Below, one piece after another: positions 10,943 through 24,100 of a stretch of 64,000 nt of DNA. The notes beneath the pieces are model-generated. The model saw nothing but the letters and a program-made list of their open reading frames with translations, did not search any database and was not told the origin of the DNA. The position numbers and the translations under genes were made by a program. Numbering within the stretch: position 1 is the stretch's first letter; each line of letters opens with the position of its first letter. The DNA is from Takakia lepidozioides (taxonomy: Eukaryota > Streptophyta > Takakiopsida > Takakiales > Takakiaceae): contig CM060731.1 in assembly GCA_030704615.1 (NCBI GenBank), forward strand, positions 67,932,756 through 67,996,755. The letters are read 5' to 3'.

Positions 10943-13900
10943 CTACAGCCCACGAGATCCTCGTGTGGGTCTGAAGGATTTCATGGCAGCAAACACAGAT
11001 AGATCTCCTGCCAGCTTGGTCCCCTCCGTAATGGAGGACGATGTTTTCTTCTGCAAAGTCTTATTTAGTTCAGCTGCCTGGCGTCGCAACATTTCAAAGA
11101 GGGAGGGCCCAGAGTCGGAGCTGCCCCGATCCGTGTCGGTGTTTCGTTTTGTTCTTCCTTGGGTCCTTTTGTCCTCCGCTGGGCTTGCCCGCTTCTTTGG
11201 AGCTATGGGAGCGGGACTGATGCCGGTTTTTCCCATCTGCATAGCCATGGAGAGAGTCGTTCAGTTGTACAGAGGTTACGCATCCAGATTGTTTTGATCT
11301 CTGCTTTTGCACTATCTCCCGCACGTGTACCCTATAGAGGCGGTTTTGAACGCATTACCAGGAAAAAGATGGTTAAACTTCTGGCTAACTTAAGTCAAGG
11401 AGCTTAATCTTGAAAATACCTTGTCCTCCTGGGCGTCCTCAGGAGGAAATCCATGGCTGCTGTTGCTGTCATTGCGGCTAAAAACAAATGAGCGGGAACT
11501 GCCCGACCCACTTTGCCTCTGCAAAGTAGGCTGAATGGACAGTAGTGATGCCCGGCCAACAAAAGAGGGCTGCCATTCATTTCAGCACCAAAACAATCGA
11601 TCAGGGAAAAACCTCACGACATCAGTGATGAACACATGAAATCAAGCCTTTTGTGCTCAAGTAGAGTGGGACTCGCCGTCCTGATTTTGAACCAATCCAC
11701 TCTGGATCTATCACTCTTCGAATGTTACCCGGTTAATTTTGTCTTAGATGGGTCAATTCAAGTTCGTAATCTAGAACGTCAAATCAGATGCGATGGCCTG
11801 AGAATTATGCTTGGAGAGAGCTGATATGTAAGCCTCACCTTGGAAGGAAGAGAAGGGATGTTGCCACTACCAGATCCCCGGCCATCATTGTTTCCTGCAC
11901 CCTCGCCAACATAGGTGGCCTCGTCATTGGCACAAGATCTAAGCCAAGATAGAAATGTACCTTATCTGACAGTGCTGACAATATCCAATGTATATAGAAA
12001 ACTACAAGAACTCATGAGCACCGAGACCATCTTCAGGTGCAATGAGGACTGGAAACTCATGAGAATATCCTTAGAAGTATTGAGATATCTACATACTTAC
12101 AATTAAGGTAGCGCAAAAAGGCGTAATGAGAAGATCTGATCTAAGGTTAGATGGATTTTCAGAGGAGAAAACCAGACACAAACAGCAAAGAAGAAAAACA
12201 GAGACAAGGAAAAAGAAAAAGGAAGAAAAAAAAGGACAAAACTCATGGGAAGGATACTTCATTCCAATAAGGAGAAATCGTCAACATGTCAGAAAGAAAA
12301 GGGGGAAGCTCTGTTGATGGCTTTGTAACAATATTCAGAATGTGTAGGAACGGGGTGGCTAACCTAGAGTAGGCTTGGCCTTGGCAGATGCAACATTAAC
12401 TTTGTTGATGAGACCAAACACCTCTCTTGAACTCTCATCCTCTGCTGGAGACAAGAAAGCGTGTTCTTCCTGCTTCAAACCACAACTTCCTGTGACTTCA
12501 CTGTCAAAAGGTTTTCTTCAGAATGCACAAACAATCTGAGCATGTCAAATAAAATGTCATGGTTACTCACGAGATACTTCATGTTAAGAAAGTCAATAAT
12601 TATACACGAGAATATGTGACAGGACCAACCATAGAAACAAGTGGAAGGATTGTCTGTGGACTCACTGTTTCCTCAAGCAGCCGCTGCCGGAAAATTGCCT
12701 GTTCAGCTTTATCTTCTTCCAAGTCAGTGTCAAACTCAGCACCCTCGATGTCCATTTCCTCAGTTCCAGGGTACAATTCACTAATGCTCTTAGTCTCTCT
12801 CTCTCTCTTCCTCCCTCTCTCAGGCAAACTGATATAGCTGAGCCCCACTGGCTCCTTCTGTGGGTCAGTTTCTTCATCAGAAATTTCGTTGGTATCACCT
12901 CTACTGAAGGCATCAGAATTGTCATCGTCAAGTTCCTCTTCATCATCCAGACAGCTGACAACCCTGTCCCGACCTTTCCATTTTGAACTTCGCCCCGTTC
13001 TTAGCCGCTCAAGAATGTCATCAGTCTGTGCAGTATCCTGCAAGTTTGTTCCAAGTTTTAAAATCTCCATTTCCCCACTAGTTGGTATCCACAACACAAG
13101 TCATTACCTTCTAGTAGGAGAGTAAACAGTATAGAAGATGCTCCTACAAAAGACTGGCAAATGGCCAGGTGGAGAGAAGAGAGTCCAGCAAGATCATATC
13201 CATACCTGCTGTTCAAGCCATTTGCGATGGAAAGAGGCACGCCGTCCCCCATAACCAACATTTTCCTCCTGAGTACTTGCAAACATGTCTCGCAAATCCT
13301 CTCCATCTCCCTCAGCTTCTTCTTCTTCTGCGTTTTCTGCCAGCAGATCTTCATCCTCATCCTCAGCCTCGTCATCGATGAACGCCCTCACATGAGTGGC
13401 CATAGTGTAAACCTGAGACTGGACTGCTGGTGTTCGGGAAGAGGGAACCCTGTTTTCTTTATTACTGTCTTCATCTGGCCATCTGGCTTCCATGGCAGAC
13501 ACATGAGCTAGAAGGTGAGATGTTCGATCATTTTGTCAACTTCAACTCACAGAGATGGGAGCAGAGGAACATCACTGCGATAGAGAAGCAGAGACTAGCA
13601 GGATTGAGCAAGGAGGGAGACTCACATGCACATTCAGTGGACAAAATGAAGGATTTACGAACAAAAGAGGTCGGAAGGGGATTCAATTACCGGGGTGAGT
13701 ATTCATCCTGGGGCTGTGTGTGAAGTGCCAGCTGCCTATGTGTGCAAGAGCCAGGAAGATGGTCGTTGTCTTGGTCAGGGGTAGCAGCCTCAGGGCTCTC
13801 CACAATCTCTGGGCTTAGCTGTGAGGTACAGAGGAGTTCCTACAAATGCACAGAATCAAAGGACCATTTAATAGTGTCATCTCAGCCTAGAAGACTTCCC

Positions 13901-16225
13901 TTCAAGCAGAATTGATACATCATCAGAGTAAAGACGAGGAAATGAGCTGAAGCTCAAACCTGAGAGCCCACTACCGGTGCACACAGCACCCTCTCAGCAT
14001 CTACTGAACTTGTGCTCCTGGATACCTGGCAGTGGTGGCATGTTAACACATACTTCTAAATAAAAAGAACGATACAACCAGGAAAGAGGTATTTAAAAAT
14101 GTCTTTGTAATCTTCAAGATATATCCCTGCCAGGAAAATGAATGGGACACTGATCAAATCCTTAGAAACAACGTGGCCTTGATCATATCCCATTCATTTT
14201 ACATACATCTGAGGATATGGATGGATAGTCTATAGTTAATTCAAACCCACCATTAATATCACCTCCACACAATTTCCCAACACACTCACCACATCAGGTT
14301 GTGTTAATTCTGTCCGGATCTCAGGTGTCCCTGGAAACTCATCGTCACCAGCTGGGGCATTGTCAGCTATCTCTTGTGGTGCCAGGGCAGGTACGCTTTC
14401 AGGATCCTGTCACCCCACCAACAATCTTACTCCAAAAGACATGCGCTCCTTCTAGCCAGAAACCTGGAGTATGTATTTTGACATCATGCTACAGGCCTAA
14501 GCTGTGATTGATCCAGAAGCAAAGTGTCTGAGACAGCTCGTAACTGAGCATGTCACATCTGGGACGGAGGCCAAGCCAAAACAATACCAACCATTGGAGG
14601 TTGCACTTCTCTCAGATTTGTCACAGGGCAACCATGACCCATATCCTCTTCCTTCACAAAACAGACTGCCTGAGCATCCAATAGCTGAAACTCAACCTCT
14701 GTGTCCTCATCATTTGTCAGATCCACATGTGAGCTAGCCTGGCCATGGAGTGCATTGTTCAGCTCTTTGCTTGCAATAACAAATGTTGATTTGGATTCCA
14801 CTTCTTGGAAGGTATTTGCTTCTGCAGGACTGACCATTGATTGAACAACACAACCATCCACAAGGTAAGTATTTATGGCTGTATCTTCAAGCAGCAATAA
14901 AAGCCTAGTTTACTAGGTGATCCTTTGAATTTGTGATGCTTGTTGAAATTAATATTTGTTCCTTGGTTTGTTTGTCCCTTAAGCTTGGAAGTCATAATTA
15001 ATGACAAATGGCTACCTGCATCCAAGCTGTAACCTCCGTTGCCGGATCTTCTGAAGCACAATAGATACAGGCTTCACCACCGGCTCGGGAGCCTGGAATG
15101 CCACTTTTGACTCTGCAAACAATTCATGTCAAATCAGCTTTAATAAGCATCCATGGATGGCTTCAAGATCCTGATTGTTTCGTGGCATGTAAGAACTTAG
15201 GCCAGAGGATTGACAAGCAAAGCCAAACTAGAAGATACCCCAATGACAGCTCCTGCGAGACAATGCAAACGGCAGAAACCTACGTTCAAGGTGGTAGGCT
15301 AAATTATTTAAACAAAGAACAGCTGAAGACAAGGATTAGTTGGAGAAAGGCCAATATTTCTTCTTAGAACAAGTACTACCTCGTAAAAGTCTTTGAGACT
15401 CTGCATACATTTGTTCACGATTTTCACGTTCCTCTTTCTTCTGCCCCTGCATCAGCAACCACAGTCGCAAGTGTATTTTAGCACTCTCCTTTCTTCAAAA
15501 GTCAAACAGCGAGAAGGACTGGTCTGCCATAACACACCTGTTGGAACCCCTTCTACCATACCAATGTCCAGGATAGCAACCATGGGAGGCAGAAAAGACA
15601 TGAAAAAAATTGCACCATTTAAACATATTGACGGACAAATCAAAGGATGACTAGTTCCCTCAATTGGAGGCCAGTTAAGGCTCCTCATTCGAAAAATCAG
15701 TGTGGTCCAACCGGCATGCTGCAAACATGCAAGTCCAAAATCAGGCAGTTTCAGGGTATGTTATCACCGGAGCGTGCTCCCATTCTGCCAAAAGTGGCTG
15801 AGATTCAACTAAAGGTAAGCTGCTCTTCTGATTTGCTCTTCTGATTGCAATGATGGTGCTGGGGAAATCACCGGGTACATCATTCCGTGCAAGCATGGAA
15901 AGACTGCTGCTCTGACAGTTCATGGATGACCCTCCTTAGACCTCTAGTGGCCGAAAATTAATGTACAAAAGGGGCCATCAGATCACCTTCTTCCTCGACC
16001 TGCTGGGCATTTCAGCTGATTCATTGTCAGTAGATCTCTTCTTCTTCTCCTTTACAGGCTTCTTTGACGTCTGGTCGAAATCCTCCACTTCTGCACCCAT
16101 CTTCCTTCCTTTCTCACCTATACATTCCGTTGCAGCATCTTCACCCCAAGCGTCTGCATCATCCAGATCTTCTTGTTTTCTCCATGTTGCTTCAGTGATT
16201 TGCTTTTGACTTGTGCAATCTACCC
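10943..16225 (-). CDS. Claspin/MRC1-like DNA replication checkpoint mediator (multi-exon)
   Basis: Claspin/Mrc1 couples the stalled fork to checkpoint kinase activation in the nucleus. On the minus strand I read at least a dozen exons. They include about 16225-15987 (acidic/Lys-rich, KKKRSTD nuclear-signal-like), 15446-15380 (REQMYAESQRLLR), 15112-15016 (PVVKPVSIVLQKIRQRR), about 14827-14593, 14407-14288, 13841-13694, 13507-13206, 13037-12666, about 12500-12361, about 11940-11840, about 11560-11423 and about 11220-10943 (ends in TAA/TGA context at 10943). The QRLLRE...KPxSxVLxKIRxR segment, the acidic Mrc1-type block (RAFIDDEAEDEDEDLL, then FHRKWLEQQ and TDDILERLRTG), SSRSFVFSRNDSNSS and a basic C-terminus (PSLFEMLRRQAAELNKTL) are the plant claspin pattern. 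Several inner exon edges are approximate, and the first exon is not fixed. The gene is divergent from ZIP4, with about 300 bp between them. Confidence 0.65.
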
Positions 16226-16539
16226 AGTGATGTTTCTAATCCCTAACTATTTCTTGCCAGATCGTTACTCTCTCATCTTCCTCCCCTCCCTCCTCTCTTC
16301 GCCCTCGTTTGAAAAAGCGGGGGGAAGACGATGATGACTCATAGAGGCATCCATGGCAGACTATCATCCATGTACATGGATGAATAACATAGTATCGTAT
16401 ATCTATGAAGGATAATGTACATACATACACACTGTATGGTATTAGTATCGATATAGTATATGGATCATATAGCTGCTGAAGGATTCAGCGGCCATGAAGC
16501 TGGAGAAGCTGTCTGAAGTCGGTGAGAATTTACATTGCA
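16226..16539. promoter_or_regulatory. Short shared upstream region, claspin-like (-) / ZIP4 (+)
   Basis: The nearest visible coding exons of the two divergent genes are only about 300 bp apart. The gap is AT-rich, with TATA-like runs (for example around 16450-16470, 'gatatagtatatgg'). A minus-strand open stretch at 16340-16240 (SSSSSPRFFKRGRREEGG) may be the missing first claspin exon, which would narrow the promoter to under 200 bp. Confidence 0.5.
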
Positions 16540-19500
16540 ATGTACATTCGCGAGGTGTCTAGCGGGGAAGGGGGAGTACCTAGCTGCGATGCGCTGAAGA
16601 AGGTGGAGGAGCTTGTTACAGAGATAGAGGAGGCGGCTCCCATGATCAGCAACGACAATATTGACAAGCTTCGCAAGTCTTTGGCATTAATGCCTTCTGA
16701 GCTTTCTGAAGAACAGAAATTGCATGCTTGGAGACTGAGCTACCGTATCTGGAATACATGCGTGGATATGGCCAATAATTTGCAGGCAGGACAAGACCCT
16801 ACGGAAGACAATGCTCGGCTGCGCCATATTGCTAGCGATTTGTTGCTAATTGCGGGAGCGATTGGAAGTATTCGCTCCAGTGTACTTCAGATCTCTATGT
16901 TTTTCTTCAAAACAGGGTGCATCTGGCATAAGATCAACAAGCATGAACTGGCAGGTGCCTGTTTTGAGAAAGCAACAGAGCTGGGTTCCCAAGGAGGAGA
17001 GGAAGGAACAGGAAGCTGCTCTCAGCTTCTGGAATCCAGAGAGCGGTTGAAATTTGAGTTTGATCTTAATATCGCAAGAGCTAAAACAGTTTGGCTTTTG
17101 TGTGATCGAACGCTTGCTTGCGGTCTTTTAGGTAGAGCCTGGAAACTCGTTCCTCTCCTTCCGGATCACTGTCAGGAGCTTGCAGAGCAGTATTTGCAGT
17201 TTGGAAAGGCGTTGCTGGCCGAAGAAGACGTAGAATCACAAGCGCAGTCGATCAAACATATGGAAAACGCTCTGGATATCTGTTCCGAAGGCATTAACCG
17301 AGATCTGGAAGACAAAGAAAGGGACAGCTTGATAAAGCTGAAGTTTCGTATCTTGCGCCACCTTGCAGCTGGCCACTTGCAGAACGAAAATTTTGAGAGT
17401 GCATTGAAATGTGTTACTGCTCTCAGAGAATCCTCGGATCATCCATGCAATTCGTATTTTGCTCTGAATGCCTTGGCTGGCATGGGGCGCCATGACGAGG
17501 TTGAAAAGGAACTCTTGACACTTGTAAGCCAGAGTGGTGTACACATTAATGTTTGTGCCTCTGCCATTGCAACTGTTATCCAAGAGTGCGGTCAGTATGA
17601 AACTGCAAAGAAGGCGTTTTTTCTTCTCTTCTCAAGGTTTACCTCAAACAGGGAGCTCCCTGTTGGAGTGCTCGAGAAACTTCTCAGACACACACCGTCG
17701 CTGGACAGCACTAGTAAGAAGAGGATTGAAGTTGCCTTGCAAATTGCATGTGATGAAAGAATTTTGGAAACGGTGGCTGGGCCAGGCGCTCGACGGGAGT
17801 TTCCTTTACAGGAATCTTGGAAGCATCCTGTGCAACAATGCATACATTCTCTTCTTTGGAACAGGTGAAAAGGTTTGGATTGATTAGTATGCAGAACCGT
17901 ATTAGACTCTGAGGATTCTTTGCAACTTAAAGTAAACAGGAAAGGAAAATTAGAGCAAAAGTTCACCTCCGCGAAAATTTGAGACTGCAGGACACGCATC
18001 TAAAGTGGTTTTGTTGTGTACTGTGAAGTGGTTCTGATTACTTCCAAGCCAGGGACTACGAGACCAGCATAAAGCTCTTCGAAGCCTCTATGCTATACCT
18101 CGCTTCTGACAGAGAAAGCAATATGCTGGAGGCCAAATCCCTTCGTGTCCTTTGCCTTTGCCATCTTGCTCTCTTGCAATTTGATCGAGCTGCTGAGGTT
18201 ATAGATCAGGCAGAGAAGGTACATTTCTGAAGATTGGACAAGAAGTTATGCAGTCAAGATGTTAATTCGGGTATTGAGGCAGCTTACTACTTGAATAATG
18301 TTGTTCCATGCTATTTTCCAATTTGCAATTTCCAACTTAAGCTATCCTTAAGTTTGAGAACTGACTGTGGTTGTAAATTTGGGATGACAGCTTGACCCCA
18401 ACATAGCTTGCGTTTTCTTGAAGGTAAACATCTCCACGGTTAAACACCCTGTGCCTTAATGTGTCGTTTATGCCATTAGCAACATCTTTTCAACATCTGC
18501 GAACTCGAAGTCTTGGGGTGATGGATATGGATGGACACTTTCAGCCCTCTATGCAGCGCTAGCGACTGACATAATTTCCTACCTTCGCCGTATTGTGGGC
18601 CTGCAGTTCAAGATTCGCTTGCAGACAAACAGTCAAGAAGAAGCAATCAAGCAGGTGGAGAAGATGCTCAGGTGTTCAGATTTTGAGCCTGACTATTTGA
18701 CTTTGGCGTCCCATGAGGCCATATCCTGTAAGAATATTAGGGTCGCCATTGCTGCACTATCCAACATGCTTAGCTTATATTCCTCAGGGAGCGCAATGAC
18801 CACGAAAGAAGTCGTTGTTATCAGGAATATTATTCGTCTCGCTTTGCAAGACGGCATGAATCAGACTGAAATTTTGAAATACTTCAAACGAGCCCAGGAG
18901 CTTGAGCTAGAGACAGGATTTGATAGCTTCTTTGGTGCGGGTGCCATTGGACAACGGGAAGCGAGTTGGTTTGCATGCGCTGCCTGGAACCAGGGCCTGG
19001 TCGCTGGGAGGTCTCACCACTGGAAACTATGTGCCGAATTCTACGCCCTCTCATCAGAATTCTATGCCGGTCTACCTGATTCACCTGAAAAATTTCGAGC
19101 TTTACAAACAGCATTGCTTGTGTGTGTCTCTGCACTGCTTACAATGGAGAGCACAGATGACAAAGAAAATCTGAAAACTGCGACTCTCTATTTGGAAAAG
19201 TGTCGGAAGGTAGGTATGGAGAGAATCCAGCGTTGCCTTGTGCGGTTTTCAGTCCAAGGGTATTACTATAAATTGACTATTGCCTAAATTTGCACATTGA
19301 AGTTCAACCCAGAGTTCCTCAAACTTCTGCAATACTTCATTTCTGCGTGCAAAAAAGTCAACTAGTATGGGAGGAAAGTTCGATACTTATATCTTCCCTG
19401 CTGTTCTATTTGGAGTGGCAGGTCCATGCATCTCTTGCCAGCAGACGAGATTCCGGGATCACATCCAATGACAGCTTCGTCGTCCTTTACCTGAATCTGT

Positions 19501-20051
19501 TGGCTTTTCATCTCAAAGGAAAAACCCAAGACCACAAGGCCCAGCTCGAAATATTGAAGCGGTGCGGCAGCTATTCAGAGTTCACATCTGAGCACTTCTT
19601 CAAGATGGCAATGCATGCTTGCAATGGACAGAGTGTCGAGGTTGCGACAACAGCATTCCACATATGCCTCAATCTCACGCTGAGTGCTGCCTGTCCTGAC
19701 TACAACCGTGTTGCAACAATTGTAAGAAAGCTGATTAACCTTGTAGACTTGAATTGCAAGGACGGTCCTGAGGTGCTGGGTCTTTATAGGCAAGCAAATC
19801 AGATACTAGTGGGATTGACCAGCAAGGACTACCCAAAAGACGAAGCCCAATGGCTAGTTTCCACTGCCTGGAACAGGGCTATTCATCTTGTGAAGTTTTT
19901 GCGTTTCTCCGCTGCAGAGGAGTGGATGGATGTCGCGCTGGACTTGCTAAAGCATGTCCCAGCTATGGAGACCCGTAGGCCTGCCATGTTGGAGAGCTTG
20001 GGCGAATTGCTGAAGCAAAAAGGCCAACACTCATCTTACATGGAAGAGTAG
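16540..20051 (+). CDS. ZIP4: ZIP4/SPO22 (TEX11-like) meiotic TPR protein, 5 exons
   Basis: ZIP4/SPO22 is a nuclear ZMM protein that scaffolds class I crossover formation and links it to synapsis. Exons are 16540-17864, 18053-18218, 18391-18423, 18607-19209 and 19422-20051. All junctions are GT-AG and join in frame, giving about 918 residues, close to the ~930 of known plant ZIP4. Recognisable blocks are the N-terminal W-x-LSYRIWNTCVDMAN segment, LRHIASDLLLIAG, FFKTGCIWHKINKHELAGAC (SPO22 TPR core, residues ~110-160), LRVLCLCHLALLQFDRAAEV (exon 2), and in exon 4 the block ending REASWFACAAWNQGLVAG. Every segment is TPR-like alpha helix; no membrane segment is present. An in-frame GTG lies upstream at 16522; the ATG at 16540 (or 16558-region residues) is a less certain start. 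A separate ATG at 16495 would need a 1-frame shift. No stop or frameshift is seen. It is convergent with the oxygenase gene downstream. Confidence 0.9.
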
Positions 20052-21147
20052 GGCTAACAGATACTTGAAGAACTTGTTAATACGAGGACGCGCTCTGATG
20101 CAAACTCACTGCTGTAGCTGTCAGTTCACAAATCCGAACTGTTTTAACAAAATGTTGGTTTTTGAAGTACAGAATTTGCTTCATCTGCCTAGGCGTTCCT
20201 GGGATTTTAACATTTTGTGGACTGCAGGCAGCTTCTTAGGACTACTTGGATCACTCTCTCTATGAAGCATCTGCTTCGCATTGAACTAACAGAACCTTGA
20301 AGAGTCTTCCTCTTCCTCTTGGCTCATCATGAAGGAAGGAGTATCTCCCTATGCTCTCCAGGCACATCAGCTTTGACAGTACTGTTCCTGACAGTGTCTC
20401 CGAAAGCAGGGGGGGGAAGCACATCCCAGAGGGAAAACAGACTTCAATTGATGGATCTTGAAAACTCAAATGGTGGTGGACGAACACTGAAGATATCAAA
20501 ATCTTCCCCAGGACTGACAACCACACACCTCTCTCATCACAATGATGACGGTTCACCCACCACTTAGAAAAAAACAAGATTTGCCAGCTCGCATTGCGGC
20601 AAGGTTTCTCTCTATCCTCATCATTGCCACACGTAAGTGCCAAAAGATAGCTGTAATGATGAATAAATTTATGCAGACAAAAATTAGAATATAATACAGA
20701 TCTGAATGTTTGGAGCTTCAGAAGCTGATTAGCTCAGTCGGTTGAAGTTTTGTGCTACTAATGTGGAGAGAATGGGTTTGAAAGGTGCATGGGTCACACA
20801 TGCAGATCTTCAGACTGTTGGTCGGTTTGCCATCCATCCCTCTTTTGCCGGAGAACAGGACCACCCAAGAAATGTTGGGGCATAGTAAACTGGGTGCCCG
20901 TATGTGTCCTGCTTCTTTCTTCAGGCCAAACAGTCCATACTGGCTTGCTTGCAACTAATCAAGAATCATGTCCAGCAGGCACTCCACCAAATGATGCCAT
21001 TGCACCAAGGTATTAACCATTCAAGGGAGGTTCGGTAATCATCTAGACCCCCTGTAAGTGATCTCTTAGACATGAAAACTTTCTGGACCTCGTCCGTCAG
21101 CTTCCTTGTCTCTGTGCAAACAGCAATAGCCAATGGGCTTGCTAACA
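20052..21147. other. Convergent intergenic region
   Basis: This lies between the 3' ends of ZIP4 (+) and the oxygenase (-). Apart from a tRNA-like SINE head at about 20724-20800, I see nothing coding. Confidence 0.5.
20724..20800 (+). repeat. tRNA-like SINE head, family C
   Basis: An A-box-like TAGCTCAGTCGG (20730-20741) and a B-box-like GGGTTTGAAAGG (20774-20785) are spaced as in tRNA genes. The expected acceptor-stem pairing is absent, and the 3' flank does not match family A. The element's 3' end is not resolved. Confidence 0.45.
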
Positions 21148-24100
21148 TTACAGTCGCTTAAGGTTGATGGCTGCAAGCTCTGACTCCACAAACTCACCTG
21201 CGCAGATTGGCGGGTACTGATCTGCCGCTGCTGCCTTGACAAAGTGACCTAACGGCTGTAGCACCTCATCTGATGCAATGTGTGCAAACATCTGGCCCAC
21301 CCAATCCCTGAGTTGATTAGACTGATTACCAATTCCAATCAGCAAAAAGAAGGGGATACCCTTGAGACTAGCTTAAATGAGAATCAGGCTAATGCTAGAA
21401 AAAATCCAGTTTGAATCTAAAATAGAAGATATGGAAGTCCATCAAGCTCCGATGCGACTTGGTGATCAACAACTTGTGGCAATGGAATTTTAGTAGTTCC
21501 AGTCCTGGGTTGATCTTGGAGCAATGCCAAGGGCACTCAGCAGCTTGCAGAAGCTCCACCTTCCCCGGTTGATTCAGAAACGATCCAGAGTTACTGTCCA
21601 GCATTGCATTCCCTGATACTTCCAAAGCAAATGACTGCACTTACCGTAGAAGAGACCCTCCACAAGCTGCCGCGAGCCACCCGGGCAGCTTCAACAGCCT
21701 CTTGTGTGTGCTCACTGACAATGACTTCGTGCATGCCCGCTGCACATTCTCCACCTGTCAGCCACTCTAGCTGTCCACATTGCCCATCCCACATTAACTA
21801 CCTTCAGTCCAATATACTTGGATCATAATCCTCTTCAGAAGTTGCAGAACCCAAGCCCCTTGTTAAGGTTGTACCGAGACAGTATAAACTCGGCAGATAT
21901 GTTTAGACGATTCCTTTTTTCATGCGTTAGTAGATTCAAACCCCTTTTTTGCAGTTTTCATCTGTAGCAGCCAGGGTGAGCTTCCTTAGAAGCATGTAGA
22001 CACAGATTAATTCTCTTGCTCCTGTTAGTCTCTTGAAGAACACTGTGTGCACCAGAAGGGGGATGGCCAGGCAGGTGACTATAGAAAACAACCTTTACAG
22101 ACTGAAACGTGTTCTAAGTGATACTCCAATGCCAAAGAAAAGTACAAGTTGTGCTAGTCAGACTGCAGTCACCTGCTTGCCCGCTTGCAACAGGAGACAG
22201 CCTGATGGTACTTTAACTGCTACTTTGCGGCCATCTTTGAGCCAGATAAATAATCCAGGGAAGCGACTTCGTCCGTGAATGGTAAGAAAATTGAGGTCAT
22301 AGTGATAACCCGCAAACACATTGCCTTTGACACCGTATTTAGAGAGGTCGCTGCCTGTAGGTGCTAGCAGATGTGGTCCCTGATAGCGAACAACACAGAA
22401 GTGTCAGACTATAAGCTCCATCTAAAGACGTAATATAGGTAACAACCTGGTCCATCCTATCACGGGAAGTCAGATAGAGTCAAAGGTATGCATTTCACAG
22501 TTTTACAAAGTTGCAATCAGCTCAATATGAGGATGTCCTAAGGGCTTTACACCATCACAAAGGAGCAAGTATGAGGTTTTATCTTTGTTTTTCGTGCATT
22601 ATTACTCTCCCACGGTAAGAAAAATACTGGAGACCAACGCAGGGCCCATAGAGTGTTTACAGTTATCTTGACTTCAATAGAACCAAGAGCGCAAGAATTA
22701 TTATGTCAAATTGGAGAGCAAGAGAGCCCATGGATACACAGTATAGCAACACATCAGAACTACAGAAAACAAAGAACACCTCGAACCCCATTCGTTGCAA
22801 GTGCATCATACAGGTAAGGAGGGAAAGAGAATGAAATGAAATGAAATGGTACTTCATGACGTCTGAGAGAGAGAGAGATAAAGAAAGAAATTACAACATG
22901 TACAGGGGGCCCAAGGTCTATGGGGACAGATAGAACAAGAAGTGCCAAGCATTAACAAAATTGGGCAGGAGATTTGAAGTTGCCTGTGCCATCATTGAAG
23001 TAAACGCTGTCCGTGGAAGTCCAAAGCCAATTGCTGTCATCTCTGCAACAACCTGCATCAACCTACACCACTTGATAACTCAACCGTGATGGATTGTATG
23101 GGTGATGGATGCGAGGCACTATGAACAATTACCATGGACACGGCTTCAAGTATGAAATGACTTGGAACCCCACAAGGGATCTCACTTATGGGACAGATAT
23201 AGACTTGCTCCTCTTTCCCCTGCAAATGCAATTGCCATAGAAATATAAAGCTTCAATCATATTTCTAGTTGCCACCAAGGTGCAAGAAGGTGTTCAAAGT
23301 CTTAGAAATTCAAAAAAGGGGGAAGACAGAAGCTGATTGTCTTCTCTTACAGAAATCAAAGACAGATAAGAAGGAAACATTGGGTGCTGCTTTGGAGATG
23401 ATGGATTTACCTCAACAGCAGACATCATTTTGTGACCCCATCCATTCATGACCTCCACCCATTCAGGAAAACCCTCAGGAACCACCGGTTCAGCATTCAA
23501 TTCCTGGGTATACACACAGTCATTGGTCAATCATCTATTTCTCTAGGACTGCAGCCAAAACAAGCCACAGCCTCAAGACACGTTTCAAAGCTGGGGCACA
23601 ATCACCCAGAATCAGCACACTGACTCACTACAAGATTCACGAATTGATCTAGTGGGAGAAAGAGAGAAGGAAAGAGCGGGGGTAAGCTTTGGGAAAGTGT
23701 CAAGAACAACTTGAGAACTTGAAGACCTGGAAGCGAGTCTTGGAGGGGCGGGGGCCAATGCGCCACATATAGCGCCACTTGGGATCAGCACCAGCTGGCA
23801 TGTGAGGCCGCACATCCTTGGGCAGCTGCTGCATACGTGCCTGCAGTTTCTTGTCCACCGCACAGCGTGGCACCTCTATCCCTTCTGGGGTCACTCCCAC
23901 CTGCCTCTCAATCTTGTTAAATGCTTGTTGCTAGATACCCCCAACCTATGCCTGGCATGACGTTTCCTGATCAACCTTTTGCCAGTCTTGCATATCAAAC
24001 AATAAAGGGATTTTGTTTGCCCTGCTCTCTCTCCCTGTCCTCTAGGAAGCCTATTGCCATTGGGTGGACTTGATACGGGAGTACATTAATGTCTCTGTGA

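Noticed and set aside
10606-10953. Minus-strand 115-residue open frame
   Set aside because: It overlaps the end of the claspin-like gene's last exon in another frame and lies in its probable 3' UTR; no domain.
20724-20800. Functional tRNA gene
   Set aside because: A- and B-boxes are present, but the 5' and 3' ends do not pair as an acceptor stem and the T-arm is mismatched. SINE-like relic is more likely. The same holds for 4228, 35447, 36890 and 44286.
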